NCBI GenBank assembly: GCA_035516895.1
Contig: DATIZY010000135.1
Coordinates: 1-20,324, forward strand
Source: Gp7-AA10 sp035516895
GTDB lineage: Bacteria > Acidobacteriota > Thermoanaerobaculia > Gp7-AA8
DNA: 20,324 nucleotides
Direction: 5' to 3'
This document shows positions 7,187 through 15,900 of the stretch, one piece after another. Both the position numbers and the translations under genes were made by a program. Each line of letters opens with the position of its first letter. Position 1 is the first letter of the stretch. The notes below the pieces were generated by a model. It made no database searches. It saw only the letters and a list, made by a program, of their open reading frames with translations, and was not told where the DNA came from.

Positions 7187-7207
7187 GCTGCCGGCTGCCC
7201 GTTCGCG

Positions 7208-7235
7208 GTTACCGGCAACTGGCAACCGGGAACCG
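7208..7235. repeat. Heptamer tandem array, GCAACCG type
   Basis: Four 7-bp words in direct tandem: GTTACCG, GCAACTG, GCAACCG, GGAACCG. The array fills the gap between ymdB and the downstream glycosyltransferase-like gene on the minus strand and ends one base before the ymdB stop codon. Confidence 0.6.
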
Positions 7236-7236
7236 G

Positions 7237-8019
7237 CTACTCCTCGAGCTTTTCATGGACGCGAACGATTCTCGACGCCCGCCCCGTGCTCTCGTCGATC
7301 TCGATCATCGCACCCGCCAGCCGCACGTCTTTTTTCGCCACTTCGAGCTTGCGCGGCGTGTTCATCAAAAACCGGTGCAGCGCCTCGTCAGGGCGAAAAC
7401 CGATCACGGAATCGTAGGCGCCCGTCATCCCCACGTCGGTCTGAAACGCGGTGCCGTTCGGCAGGATGCGCTCGTCGGCCGTCGGCACGTGGGTGTGCGT
7501 GCCGAGGACCGCGGAGACGCGGCCGTCGAGGTAGCGGCCCATCGCCTGCTTCTCCGAGGTGGCCTCGCAGTGGATGTCGACGATGATCACCTTCGCGCCG
7601 ATGTCCTTCAGCTCGCGATCGGCGCAGTGAAACGGGTTCTCGCACGGCGGCATGAAGACGTTGCCCATGAGCTGCAGCACGGCGACGTCGACGCCGCCCG
7701 CCGTCTGCCGCGTCACTTTGCCCTTGCCGGGATTTCCGGACGGATAGTTCGCCGGCCGAATGACCTGCTCGTAGTGCTCGAAGTTGTCGACGAATTCTTT
7801 CTTGTCCCAGATGTGATTGCCGGAGGTGTAGGCGTGGATCGGCAGCCGCCCGAGCTCCTCCATGATCGCCTCGGTCACGCCGAATCCGCCTGCCGCGTTC
7901 TCGACGTTCACGATGGTGAAGTCGATTTTTTCGCGATCGATCACGTGCTCGAGCTTGCGGTGCAGCGCCTTGCGGCCCGGCTCGCCGACGACGTCGCCGA
8001 TGTAGAGAACTCTGATCAT
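7237..8019 (-). CDS. ymdB: YmdB-family metallophosphoesterase
   Basis: A 260-residue protein of the TIGR00282/YmdB family. It carries the di-metal phosphoesterase motifs in order: LYIGDVVGEPGR with D9, VNVENAAGGFGVTE with E40 and N41, YTSGNHIWDKKE with N68 and H69, VDIHCEATSEKQAMG, and GTHTHVPTADERILPNGTAFQTDVGMTG with the paired histidines. The Bacillus homologue hydrolyses 2',3'-cyclic nucleotides and affects biofilm and motility choices; the activity here is inferred. Length is normal for the family. It lies directly downstream of rny, a conserved pairing in many phyla, so a link to RNA turnover is likely. The 75-bp gap to rny is a heptamer palindrome that ends at the ATG, and no clear ribosome-binding site is left. 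Confidence 0.92.
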   Translation of the reverse strand: MIRVLYIGDVVGEPGRKALHRKLEHVIDREKIDFTIVNVENAAGGFGVTEAIMEELGRLPIHAYTSGNHIWDKKEFVDNFEHYEQVIRPANYPSGNPGKGKVTRQTAGGVDVAVLQLMGNVFMPPCENPFHCADRELKDIGAKVIIVDIHCEATSEKQAMGRYLDGRVSAVLGTHTHVPTADERILPNGTAFQTDVGMTGAYDSVIGFRPDEALHRFLMNTPRKLEVAKKDVRLAGAMIEIDESTGRASRIVRVHEKLEE

Positions 8020-8020
8020 G

Positions 8021-8090
8021 GCGAGCAGCGAGCAGCGAGCGGCGAGCGGGGCGGGAAACCCCCGCTCGCTGCTCGCCGCTCGCCACCCGC
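8021..8090. repeat. Heptamer palindrome, GCGAGCG type, between rny and ymdB
   Basis: The left arm is four words at 8021-8048 (GCGAGCA twice, GCGAGCG twice). The right arm at 8063-8090 is four reverse words (CGCTCGC, TGCTCGC, CGCTCGC, CACCCGC). The loop contains GCGGGAAACC. The arms would form a strong hairpin in the rny-ymdB transcript. A close relative, including the GGGAAACC loop start, is found at 18004-18072, almost 10 kb away. Confidence 0.75.
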
Positions 8091-8094
8091 CTTC

Positions 8095-9669
8095 CTACTT
8101 CGCGTAGTCAATGGCCCTCATCTCCCGAATCACGGTGACTTTGATCTGCCCGGGATACTGCAGCTCCGATTCGATCTTGCGCGCGACGTCCTTCGACAGC
8201 CAGATCGCCTGCTCGTCGCCGATCTTTTCGGCGTTGACGATGATGCGCAGCTCGCGTCCTGCCTGAATGGCGAAGCTCTTCGAGACGCCCTCCATCGCGT
8301 TCGCGATTCCCTCGAGCCGCTCGAGCCGATGCACGTAGTTCTCGAGGATCTCGCGCCGCGCGCCGGGGCGGGCGGCGGAGAGCGCGTCGGCGGCGTTCAC
8401 CAGCACTGCTTCGACGGTGGTCGGATCGTAATCACCATGATGGCACTCCATCGCGTGAATCACTTCGCGTTTCTCGCCGTACTTGTCGAGGACCTGCCGT
8501 CCGAGCTCGAGGTGTGTGCCTTCCATCTCGCGATCGATGGCTTTGCCGATGTCGTGCAGGAGACCGCCGCGCTTGGCGATCGTGTCGTTCACGCCGAGCT
8601 CGACGGCCATCAGGGCCGCGAGCTGCGCGACCTCGAGCGAGTGCACCAGCACGTTCTGCCCGTACGACGTGCGATAGCGCAGCCGGCCTAACAGCTTGAG
8701 AACCTCGGGATGGATATCGGTGATGCCGAGCGAGAACGCGGCGGCCTCACCTTCCTCGAAGAGTTTCTGATCGAGCTCCTGCCGCACCTTCTCGACGAGC
8801 TCCTCGATACGCGCCGGGTGAATGCGCCCATCCTGCATCAGTCGCTCGAGCGAAATGCGCGCGATTTCCCGCCGGATCGGATCGAAGCCGGAGAGGATGA
8901 CCGCTTCCGGCGTGTCGTCCACGATCAGATCGACGCCGGTCGCCAGCTCGAGCGCGCGGATGTTGCGCCCCTCGCGGCCGATGATGCGTCCCTTCATGTC
9001 CTCCGACGGCAGGTCGACGACGGACACGGTGTTCTCCGCGACGTAGTCCGACGCCATCCGCTGCATGGCCATGCCGAGGATCTTGCGGGCCTTCTGATTG
9101 CCGAGCTCGACGGCCTCGGTTTCGATGCGCTTGATGATCTGCGCGGCCTCGAGCTTCGCGTCGTTTTCGATTCCGCGGATCAGCTCCTGTTTCGCCTGCT
9201 CGACGGTGAGGCCGGAGATCTGCTCGAGCTTGCGGTGCTGTTCTTCGACGAGCGCGTCGAGCTCGGCCTCGCGATTCTCGACGCCTTTCTCGCGATCGGA
9301 AATCGCGCGATCCCGCTTGTCGACCTCGGCGAGACGCGATTCGATCTGCTGCGTCTTGCGGTCGAGGTTCTCTTCCTTCTGCTGCAGCCGCCGCTCTGCG
9401 GTTTTCATCTCGTCGCGGCGCTGCTGCGCCTGACGGTCGAAGTCGCTGCGCATCTGCAGCAGCTTCTCCTTCGCTTCGAGATCCGCTTCCTTGACCCTGG
9501 CCTCGGCCGCTTTGCGGGCGTCCTCGATGATGCGTTCGGAGTTCTTGCGCGCCTCGTCGAGCTGCGCCTCGGCGCGCTTGCGATACACGATGCGCCACAG
9601 CGCGGCGAGAACCACCGCGCCGATGAGAGCACCGGTAATGATGATGACGATCGTCTCTGTGGTGTTCAC
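8095..9669 (-). CDS. rny: Ribonuclease Y
   Basis: A 524-residue RNase Y of normal length. Residues 7-29 are a membrane anchor. Residues about 32-200 are a highly charged coiled coil. A KH domain follows with the GREGRN loop at 231-236, and then an HD domain with VHSLEVAQLAALMA (H343) and LLHDIGKAIDRE (H372, D373). The enzyme is a membrane-bound endonuclease that initiates mRNA decay in many bacteria lacking RNase E. The GTG start is preceded by GGGGAGG at a spacing of 6 bp, which settles the start. It lies between the 6S RNA candidate and ymdB on the same strand. All key motifs are intact. Confidence 0.96.
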   Translation of the reverse strand: MNTTETIVIIITGALIGAVVLAALWRIVYRKRAEAQLDEARKNSERIIEDARKAAEARVKEADLEAKEKLLQMRSDFDRQAQQRRDEMKTAERRLQQKEENLDRKTQQIESRLAEVDKRDRAISDREKGVENREAELDALVEEQHRKLEQISGLTVEQAKQELIRGIENDAKLEAAQIIKRIETEAVELGNQKARKILGMAMQRMASDYVAENTVSVVDLPSEDMKGRIIGREGRNIRALELATGVDLIVDDTPEAVILSGFDPIRREIARISLERLMQDGRIHPARIEELVEKVRQELDQKLFEEGEAAAFSLGITDIHPEVLKLLGRLRYRTSYGQNVLVHSLEVAQLAALMAVELGVNDTIAKRGGLLHDIGKAIDREMEGTHLELGRQVLDKYGEKREVIHAMECHHGDYDPTTVEAVLVNAADALSAARPGARREILENYVHRLERLEGIANAMEGVSKSFAIQAGRELRIIVNAEKIGDEQAIWLSKDVARKIESELQYPGQIKVTVIREMRAIDYAK

Positions 9670-9744
9670 AACTGCCCTCCCCTGGCCGGGAGGCTCGCGC
9701 AGCGTGGCCTTGAGAAGGCCGGCCGACGAAGGCTTGAGGAGATC

Positions 9745-9949
9745 AAAAAATTCGGAGAACCCCGCCTGAGCCGTGTGAGTAAATTCTTACTTGAACCCGT
9801 AAAAAACAGGTGGGCGCTCTACCCCGGCCGTTTTGGCTTTCCCGCATGAGCGGGACGTGCACGCGGCCGATACGGGACCCGAACACCCGGTAAGAAAATA
9901 CGGTTCAAGCGTTAGATTGACTCATCACGCACTCTGCAGGGACTCCGAA
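9745..9949 (-). ncRNA. ssrS: 6S RNA candidate (SsrS)
   Basis: The zapA-rny gap folds on the minus strand into one long imperfect hairpin of about 200 nt. The closing stem pairs UUCGGAG (9943-9949) with CUCCGAA (9751-9757), followed by six U (9745-9750). Moving inward, CCCUGC pairs with GCGGGG, GAGUGCGUGAUGAGU pairs imperfectly with ACUCACACGGCUC, and GCUUGAACC-GU pairs with ACGGGUUCAAGU. Further in, GGUG pairs with CACC and CGGCCG with CGGCCG. A CCCGCUCAUGCGGG apical hairpin at 9841-9854 sits almost exactly at the centre. The 3' half (CACCU, then GGGUUCAAG, a CGGC block and CUCCGA) parallels the 3' half of E. coli 6S RNA. The neighbour zapA is a known 6S neighbour. 6S RNA binds housekeeping RNA polymerase by mimicking an open promoter. 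I inferred strand and ends from pairing; no clear promoter of its own is visible, so it may be processed from the zapA transcript. Confidence 0.8.
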
Positions 9950-9969
9950 AGCTTGTTCAACAAATCAAG

Positions 9970-9995
9970 GGCTCAACTGATTGCCCGGTTGAGCC
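9970..9995 (-). terminator. Hairpin over the zapA stop codon
   Basis: GGCTCAAC at 9970-9977 and GTTGAGCC at 9988-9995 form an 8-bp stem with a 10-nt loop, followed on the minus strand by CTTGATTTGTTG. The T-tract is poor, so this could be a weak terminator, a processing signal at the 5' border of the 6S RNA, or chance. Confidence 0.25.
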
Positions 9996-10239
9996 GTTCT
10001 GATAACTCCTCCGTTTTCTCGTCGCGGTCCTTGCGAAATCGAGAAAACTCGTCGGCGATGTTCAAGGCCGCCAGGATTGCGATTTTGACCGGATCGACGG
10101 TCGCGACCTGCGCCGCGACCTCGCGCATCCTGGAGTCCACAAACCGCGCGAGCTCCGCTAAATAGTTCGGGTCTCCTTCCCCTCGAACGTTATACGTTTG
10201 TCCAAAGATCTCGACCTCGGTCGAGTCGCTTGCGTCCAT
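9973..10239 (-). CDS. zapA: Cell division protein ZapA
   Basis: An 88-residue protein matching ZapA: TEVEIFGQTYNVRGEGDPNYLAELARFVDSRMREVA is the conserved N-terminal head (V.I.G..Y.......Y...LA..VD..M.E). A VKIAILAALNIADEFSRFRKDRDE helix and a C-terminal coiled coil follow. ZapA crosslinks FtsZ filaments at the division ring. I use ATG 10239. An in-frame TTG at 10245, two codons upstream, has better spacing from a GAGGT ribosome-binding site (6 bp against 12 bp), so the protein may be two residues longer. A TGTTATAAT extended -10 element lies upstream, so zapA is probably the first gene of the zapA-6S-rny-ymdB unit. Confidence 0.88.
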   Translation of the reverse strand: MDASDSTEVEIFGQTYNVRGEGDPNYLAELARFVDSRMREVAAQVATVDPVKIAILAALNIADEFSRFRKDRDEKTEELSERLNRAIS

Positions 10240-10267
10240 CGGCAAAAATTACCTCAGAACCGTCGGC

Positions 10268-10276
10268 ATTATAACA
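10268..10276 (-). promoter_or_regulatory. Extended -10 promoter upstream of zapA
   Basis: On the minus strand the sequence TGTTATAAT is a perfect TGN extended -10 with consensus TATAAT. The expected start site falls about 15 bp before the zapA start. The hexamer 17 bp further upstream does not resemble TTGACA, which is usual for extended -10 promoters. Confidence 0.6.
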
Positions 10277-10338
10277 GTTGGACGCCCTCGATTCGTTCGC
10301 TCCGGCGGGACTGCAAACGCAAGCGGTGCCGCCTCAAC

Positions 10339-10989
10339 TCAGATCAGCGAGCGGCTCCGCGCGTACTGTGTCAGCTCGCGGCGATCGGAGATCTCCAGCT
10401 TTTCATAAACATTATGGAGGTGGATCTTGACGGTGCCGACGGAGATGCAGAGCCGGTCGGCGATCTCCTGATTGCGGAGTCCGCCGGCGACGAGGCCGAC
10501 GATCTCCAGCTCGCGAGACGTCAGGATTCTGCCGGCCTCCTCCACTCCCGCCTGCCTCCGCAACACGCGGCCGAGCGCGCGCTGGGCGCAGCGCTGGTCG
10601 ATCCACTGCTCGCCTGCGTGGACGCGTCGAACGCATTGAATCAGCTGAGACCAGTCGCTGTCCTTGAGAACGATCCCGGCAACGCCGAGCTTCATCAGCT
10701 CGACGAGCTCCTCGTCCTTCGCTTCCGCGGTCAGCGATACGACGCGCGTCGGGCTCTGCCGGTTCGCGAGCTCGCGCAGCACGCCGAGGCCGTCGAGCAG
10801 CGGCATGCGAAGATCGAGGATGAGGACATCGGGCCGCATCGCCAGCGTGGTTTGCAGCGCTTCCTCGCCGTTGCGGCAGCGAGCGATCACGCGGAATCCT
10901 CCGGCATCGGCAAAGAGCTTCGCCAGTCCCTCGGCGACCAGAGCGTGGTCGTCGGCGATGACGAGCTGGATCGGACGCTGCTCAGCCAT
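10339..10989 (-). CDS. NarL/FixJ-type response regulator
   Basis: A 216-residue regulator. The receiver domain (8-125) has the acidic pair D13-D14 in VIADDHALVAEG, phospho-acceptor D59 in VLILDLRMPLLDG, T87 in VVSLTAEA and K109 in GIVLKDSD. All functional positions are present. The LuxR-type HTH at about 150-212 reads LTSRELEIVGLVAGGLRNQEIADRLCISVGTVKIHLHNVYEKL, a standard signature. It is a DNA-binding activator or repressor controlled by phosphorylation. The ATG is only 3 bp after the histidine kinase stop on the same strand, so the pair is co-transcribed and almost certainly cognate. Targets are unknown; the divergent PilZ and surface-protein genes beyond the kinase are candidates. Confidence 0.93.
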   Translation of the reverse strand: MAEQRPIQLVIADDHALVAEGLAKLFADAGGFRVIARCRNGEEALQTTLAMRPDVLILDLRMPLLDGLGVLRELANRQSPTRVVSLTAEAKDEELVELMKLGVAGIVLKDSDWSQLIQCVRRVHAGEQWIDQRCAQRALGRVLRRQAGVEEAGRILTSRELEIVGLVAGGLRNQEIADRLCISVGTVKIHLHNVYEKLEISDRRELTQYARSRSLI

Positions 10990-10992
10990 TGC

Positions 10993-12531
10993 TCACATCG
11001 GAAGCCGGATCCGGAGTCTCGCTCCGGACGAAGACGACTCGATGACCAGATCGCCGCGCAAGGATTCCACGCGCGCGCGCAGTGCGACCGGCGCTCCGCT
11101 TTGCCTCGTCAGCATGGCGAGGTCATAGCGGCCCGCGAATGGAAATCCGCGTCCGTCGTCATCGATGCCGATTGCGATCTTCGATCCTTCGACGCCAACG
11201 CGCGCCTGAACGTTCATCGCTCCGGCGTGTTTGGCGGCGTTGGAAAAGCCCTCGTGCACGATGCTGTAAATCCCCTCCACGACGTCGTCTGAGATGTCGT
11301 CGGGCAGTGGATCAATTTCCAGGTGCGCGTGAATTCCCCAGCGCCGCTCGAATCCATCCGCCAGCGCGCGGAGCGACGTCTCGATCGCCGGCCGCGCCTT
11401 CCCCTGCTCCTCTTCGCGCGCATTCGTGACGAAATCGCGGAGATCGCTCTGGTCGGCGGCAACGATCTGCCGGAGATTGGCGAGAGTGTCGAGCGCCGAT
11501 CGAGGGTCGCGCTGAAACGCGTTCTCGATCGTTGCGAGCTGCACCGAGACGGCGGTCATCGACTGCAAGAGGCCGTCGTGAAAGCTTCGCGCGAGCCGCA
11601 TGCGCTCGTCGGTTGCGGCGCCCTGGCGAATCTTGTCGAGGAGCACGAGCCGGTCGAGCTCCGCAGCGATCAAACCCGCGATCACCTCGGCCAGCGTGAG
11701 GTCGTCGGCGGTTGCGTTCCGGCATCCGAAGAGGTCGAGCCTCCCGCTCACGTTCGCGCCGCGAACCGGAGTCGAGATGGTCCCGTCATGCGCGATGACG
11801 CTCGATTCGATCGGCACGGAATCGGGACCTCTTCGCAAGAATCGAAATCCTTCGCGATCGCACTCCGCGACGTTCACCCACGGCTCTTCCTCTTCTTCGA
11901 ACGACAGGACCACGCGCGTCGCACGAGTCAGATCGGCCGCGCATTCGAGCACGCCGCGCAGCACTTCCTCGCGCGGACGGTCGCCCCGCGGCCACGCCGC
12001 GAGCTTCGCGAGCTCGATGCGATTTCGCTCGTCGTAGGAGCGGCGCCAGGCGAGACAGCCGGGAAGGGCGACGATCATGAGCGTGCGAAGGATGAAGAGC
12101 GGCCTGCCCTGGTTCGGCACACCGTCGATGACCGCCATCGCGATCCAACCGGCGAGCAATGTCGCGGTGACCGCGATCGTGCCGAGGTTGCCGACGAGAT
12201 ACGCCGCAGCCCACGCGACGAACAACGCGCTCAAAAGAAACGGCGAGGAAGGCCCCCGCGTTTCCGCCAGAAGCATCAACACGACCGCGGTATCGACTGT
12301 GAGCATCCAGGAGGATCCCGTGATGCGCTGGGGGCGCCTCCGGATGCGAAGAAAGAGCGCGACCGCAAACGCGAAGTACGCCAGCTCCATCGCCAGCACC
12401 CACCGCCCATGACGTGCGACCGTGCCCGGGAGAACGGCGAGCGCGACGGCCGTGAGGCCGGAGCTGATCACGCGCACGCCGGCGATCAGCCGGTGCGTGC
12501 GGACCCGGGGCGTGTATCGCGTCTCGATCAT
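10993..12531 (-). CDS. Membrane sensor histidine kinase, NarL/DesK-like class
   Basis: A 512-residue kinase. The ATG at 12531 is preceded by CGGAG at a good distance; a longer frame to 12642 would run through the divergent promoter region and is rejected. Residues about 12-165 contain five or six hydrophobic helices. A soluble, probably GAF-like, sensor region covers about 185-295. A HisKA_3 dimerisation helix RMRLARSFHDGLLQSMTAVSVQL follows, with phospho-acceptor H318, and then a HATPase domain with N-box HEGFSNAAKHAGA (N431) and G1 box DDDGRGF (457-463). The signal is unknown. It overlaps nothing and is followed 3 bp later by its response regulator. Confidence 0.92.
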   Translation of the reverse strand: MIETRYTPRVRTHRLIAGVRVISSGLTAVALAVLPGTVARHGRWVLAMELAYFAFAVALFLRIRRRPQRITGSSWMLTVDTAVVLMLLAETRGPSSPFLLSALFVAWAAAYLVGNLGTIAVTATLLAGWIAMAVIDGVPNQGRPLFILRTLMIVALPGCLAWRRSYDERNRIELAKLAAWPRGDRPREEVLRGVLECAADLTRATRVVLSFEEEEEPWVNVAECDREGFRFLRRGPDSVPIESSVIAHDGTISTPVRGANVSGRLDLFGCRNATADDLTLAEVIAGLIAAELDRLVLLDKIRQGAATDERMRLARSFHDGLLQSMTAVSVQLATIENAFQRDPRSALDTLANLRQIVAADQSDLRDFVTNAREEEQGKARPAIETSLRALADGFERRWGIHAHLEIDPLPDDISDDVVEGIYSIVHEGFSNAAKHAGAMNVQARVGVEGSKIAIGIDDDGRGFPFAGRYDLAMLTRQSGAPVALRARVESLRGDLVIESSSSGARLRIRLPM

Positions 12532-12612
12532 TCGTATATCTCCGGGATATAGAAAAACGTATCCGGCGATCGTTGTTCGCGCGCGGGCCTTGACCGATTC
12601 TGAAAGCGTTCG

Positions 12613-12912
12613 ATGAACAAACAACCCGATCGGCAGAGCCACGGCGGCGGTCGTTATGCTGTGTCGGTCCCGATCGTCACCGACCGAGGAAAGGGCATTA
12701 CATGCGAAATGAGTCTAACGGAGATCGCCTTCGAGATCGATTCGAGCTTCGCCGCCGGCGAGGAGATCACGATGACGCTCAGCTTCTGGGGGCCGCTGGC
12801 AGTGAAGGCGGAATGCAGCGGCAGGGTGCTGCGCGCGACTCCGGCCGGCCAGAAATGGCGAGTGGAGGCCACGATCGAGCGGTTCACGCTGGCGCCGCCA
12901 TCCTCTTCCTGA
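12613..12912 (+). CDS. PilZ-domain-like protein with degenerate c-di-GMP motif
   Basis: A 99-residue protein with the PilZ beta-barrel pattern: GGGRYAVSVPIVTDRGKGITCEMSLTEIAFEIDSSFAAGEEITMTL, then VKAECSGRVLRATPAGQKWRVEATIERFTL. Canonical PilZ domains bind cyclic di-GMP through RxxxR and D/NxSxxG. Here the second motif reads EMSLTE, lacking the Asp/Asn and the Gly. The first is reduced to a few scattered arginines, so ligand binding may be lost. It is divergent from the histidine kinase across 81 bp and overlaps the large surface-protein gene downstream. Its role may be structural or regulatory for that gene, which is inference. Confidence 0.6.
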   Translation: MNKQPDRQSHGGGRYAVSVPIVTDRGKGITCEMSLTEIAFEIDSSFAAGEEITMTLSFWGPLAVKAECSGRVLRATPAGQKWRVEATIERFTLAPPSSS

Positions 12913-15900
12913 TTGCCTCACTCTTCGCCGCCGCGCCCGCCCGCGCCGGCTTCGGCGTGCAGCCGTTCGCCGATTGCGTGACGTTCGATGAGTTCACGAA
13001 CCAGATCATCGTCTACTGGGGATACGACAATACGAACGTCTACGACACCACGGTCGAGAATGCATTCAACTTCTTCGTTCCCGGACCCAGCAATCGCGAC
13101 CAGCCGATCACGTTTGCGGTCGGCGTCCACCACCACGCATTCACCACGGTCTCCGACGCCAGCGCATCGATCACGTGGGTCCTCGGCGAATTCTATTTCA
13201 CTGCGCAAAATGATCCATCCACCTACTGCAACTCCGGATATCCGGGGTTTCCCACCGCGCAGGCGCAGAGCCTCGTGACCAATCGCGATACGCCGCTTCC
13301 CATCACTTTGATGGGGTCGGATTCGGTCGCCGGCCCGGTGGGGTTTTCGATTTCTTCGTTGCCGGCTCACGGCACATTGAGCGGCTCGGGCTCTTCCTAC
13401 ACATACACGCCCGCGCCCGGTTACGTCGGCGGCGATTCATTCCAGTACGCGGCGGTCGACGGGTTCAACACTTCCCTCGACGTCACCGTGGCTATCACTG
13501 TTTTGGCGGTCAATCGTGCGCCCATCGCTTTTCCGGACGGCTACTCGACCGCCGAAGAGGTGGCGCTGACGGTTGCCGCGCCGGGGGTGCTGGCGAACGA
13601 TTCCGATCCCGACGGCGATCACGTCTCGATCGCCGCGATCGGCAGTCCGCCGGCTCATGGAACGCTCACGTTGCAGCCCGACGGCTCGTTCGTCTACGCA
13701 CCCGCGCCGCTGTTTCACGGATCGGATTCCTTCACGTATATCGCGACGGACGGCGTTCTCGGCAGCTCGGCGGCAACGGTCACGATCAACGTCGCGCCGG
13801 TCAATCATTCGCCGAGCGCGTCGAGCGCGGCGATCAACACAAACGAGAACACGAGCGTGGCGGTGAATCTCGTCGCGAGCGACGCGGATGGCAACACGCT
13901 GTCGTATTCGGTCGGCACTCCTTCGCACGGAAGTCTCACCGGCACGCCGCCCTCCCTGACGTACGCGCCCGCATCGAACTACAGCGGCGCGGACAGCTTC
14001 ACGTTCAAGGTCAACGACGGCACCATCGATTCGAATCTCGCCACGGTGAGCATCGCGGTTGCCGCCGTCGATCAGCGGCCGGTCGCGAACGCCGACAGCT
14101 ACGGCGCAACCGAAGAGGTTCCGCTGACCGTCGCGGCGCCGGGAGTCCTCGGCAACGACGCCGATCCCGATTCGGCGACGATCACTGCGGCGCTCAGCAC
14201 GGCGCCTGCGCACGGATCGGTAACGCTCAATGCAAACGGATCATTCACGTACACGCCGGCTCCGCTCTTCCACGGGACAGACTCCTTCACGTATGCCGCA
14301 AACGACGGCACGCTGACCAGCACACCGGCGACGGTCACGATCAACATCGCGCCGGTCAATCATCCGCCATCCGCATCGAGCGCAGCGATCAACACGAGTG
14401 AGAACACGAGCGTGCCGGTGAATCTCGTCGCGACGGACGTCGACGGCAACGCACTCGCATACTCGGTCGGCACACCTTTGCACGGAATCATCACCGGAAC
14501 GCCTCCCGCTCTGACGTACGCGCCGGCGGCGAACTACAACGGAGCGGACAGCTTCACGTTCAAAGTCAACGACGGAACCGTCGATTCGAACACCGCGACC
14601 GTGGCGATTGCAGTTGCCCCAGTCGATCAGCGGCCGGTGGCGAACGCCGACAGCTACGGCGCGAGCGAGGAGACTCCCCTCACCGTCGCGGCGCCGGGAG
14701 TCCTCGCCAACGACACTGATGCCGATTCACCGGCGATCACCGCGGCGCTCGCAAGTGCTCCGGGGCACGGAACGCTGACGCTCAATCCCAACGGATCGTT
14801 CACGTACGCGCCGGCGGCACTCTTCCACGGAACCGACTCCTTCACATACGCCGCAAACGACGGGACGCTCACCAGCGCACCGGCGACAGTCACGATCAAT
14901 GTTGCTGCGGTCAACCATGCGCCGATCGCCGCGGCAAGCTCTGTCTCGACGAGCGAGAACACTCCGGTGGCAGTCACGCCCGTGGCGAGCGATCCGGACG
15001 GCGACGGCGTCAGCATCAACATCACGCGCGCTCCGTCGCACGGGCACATCGGCGGCAGCAGTTTCAACCTCACGTACACGCCCGACTCGTTCTTCCACGG
15101 AGCCGACAGCTTCTCCTTCGTCGCGAACGACGGCAAGGTGTCGTCGACCGAAGCGACGATCACGATCGACGTCGCGTTCGTCAACCATCCGCCGGTCGCG
15201 ACCGCCGACACCTACAGCGTCACGGCTTCTTCGCTGACCGTTTCGGCGCCGGGCGTTCTTTCGAACGACAGCGATCCGGATGGAGACGCGATCACGGCAC
15301 GCGTGATCCAGGCGCCGTCGAACGGCACGCTCGATCTGCATGCCGACGGCTCCTTCACTTACACGCCGGCCACGCTGCCCATCGAGACATCGTTCGTTTA
15401 TGCCGTCTGCGATGGCAGCGGACTCTGCACCAACGCCACCGCGACGCTCACCTCCGCTGGCGCCGGGCCGGTGGCAATCGTCAGCGGCGACGTGACGATC
15501 TGCGCCAACGGCACCGCCGTCATCTCGCTCACCCTTGCCGGACGGGCACCCTGGAGCGTGACGTGGTCCGACGGCCTCACGCAAACGTACGGCTCGTCAT
15601 CGGCGACGCGATCCGTGCAGCCGGCGGCGACGACGATTTACTCGATCACTTCCGTCAGCGACGCAACCGGAAGCGGTCATGCGTACGGTAGCGCGCACAT
15701 CGAAGTCGACGGGCCGCCGCCTGCCCCGGCGATCAGCGGCACGCTGACTGTCCCGGATGGATCGGTCCTGCAGCTCGAAGCAACGGCCGGCTACGACCAC
15801 TATCAATGGCTGTTTCAAGGTTCCGCGATCGACGGCGCCACAGGCCAGACCTACATCAAGCCCGGCGTCTCGGCAAGCGATACCGGCACGTACAGCGTGA

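Noticed and set aside
9670..9744. Riboswitch or separate small RNA in the rny leader
   Set aside because: Only a short GGCC hairpin is visible, with no recognisable riboswitch core.
7255..9849. Plus-strand open frames of 478 and 379 codons opposite ymdB and rny
   Set aside because: The minus strand encodes clear YmdB and RNase Y with all motifs; the plus frames match nothing and run through the 6S RNA.
12702..12854. N-terminal extension of the surface protein upstream of 12855
   Set aside because: The residues are a frame-shifted reading of the PilZ gene; the signal peptide begins after 12855.
13510..15450. CRISPR array or DNA-level satellite in the tandem repeat region
   Set aside because: The periodicity is that of protein domains of about 90-97 residues with diverged DNA; there are no short constant repeats with unique spacers.
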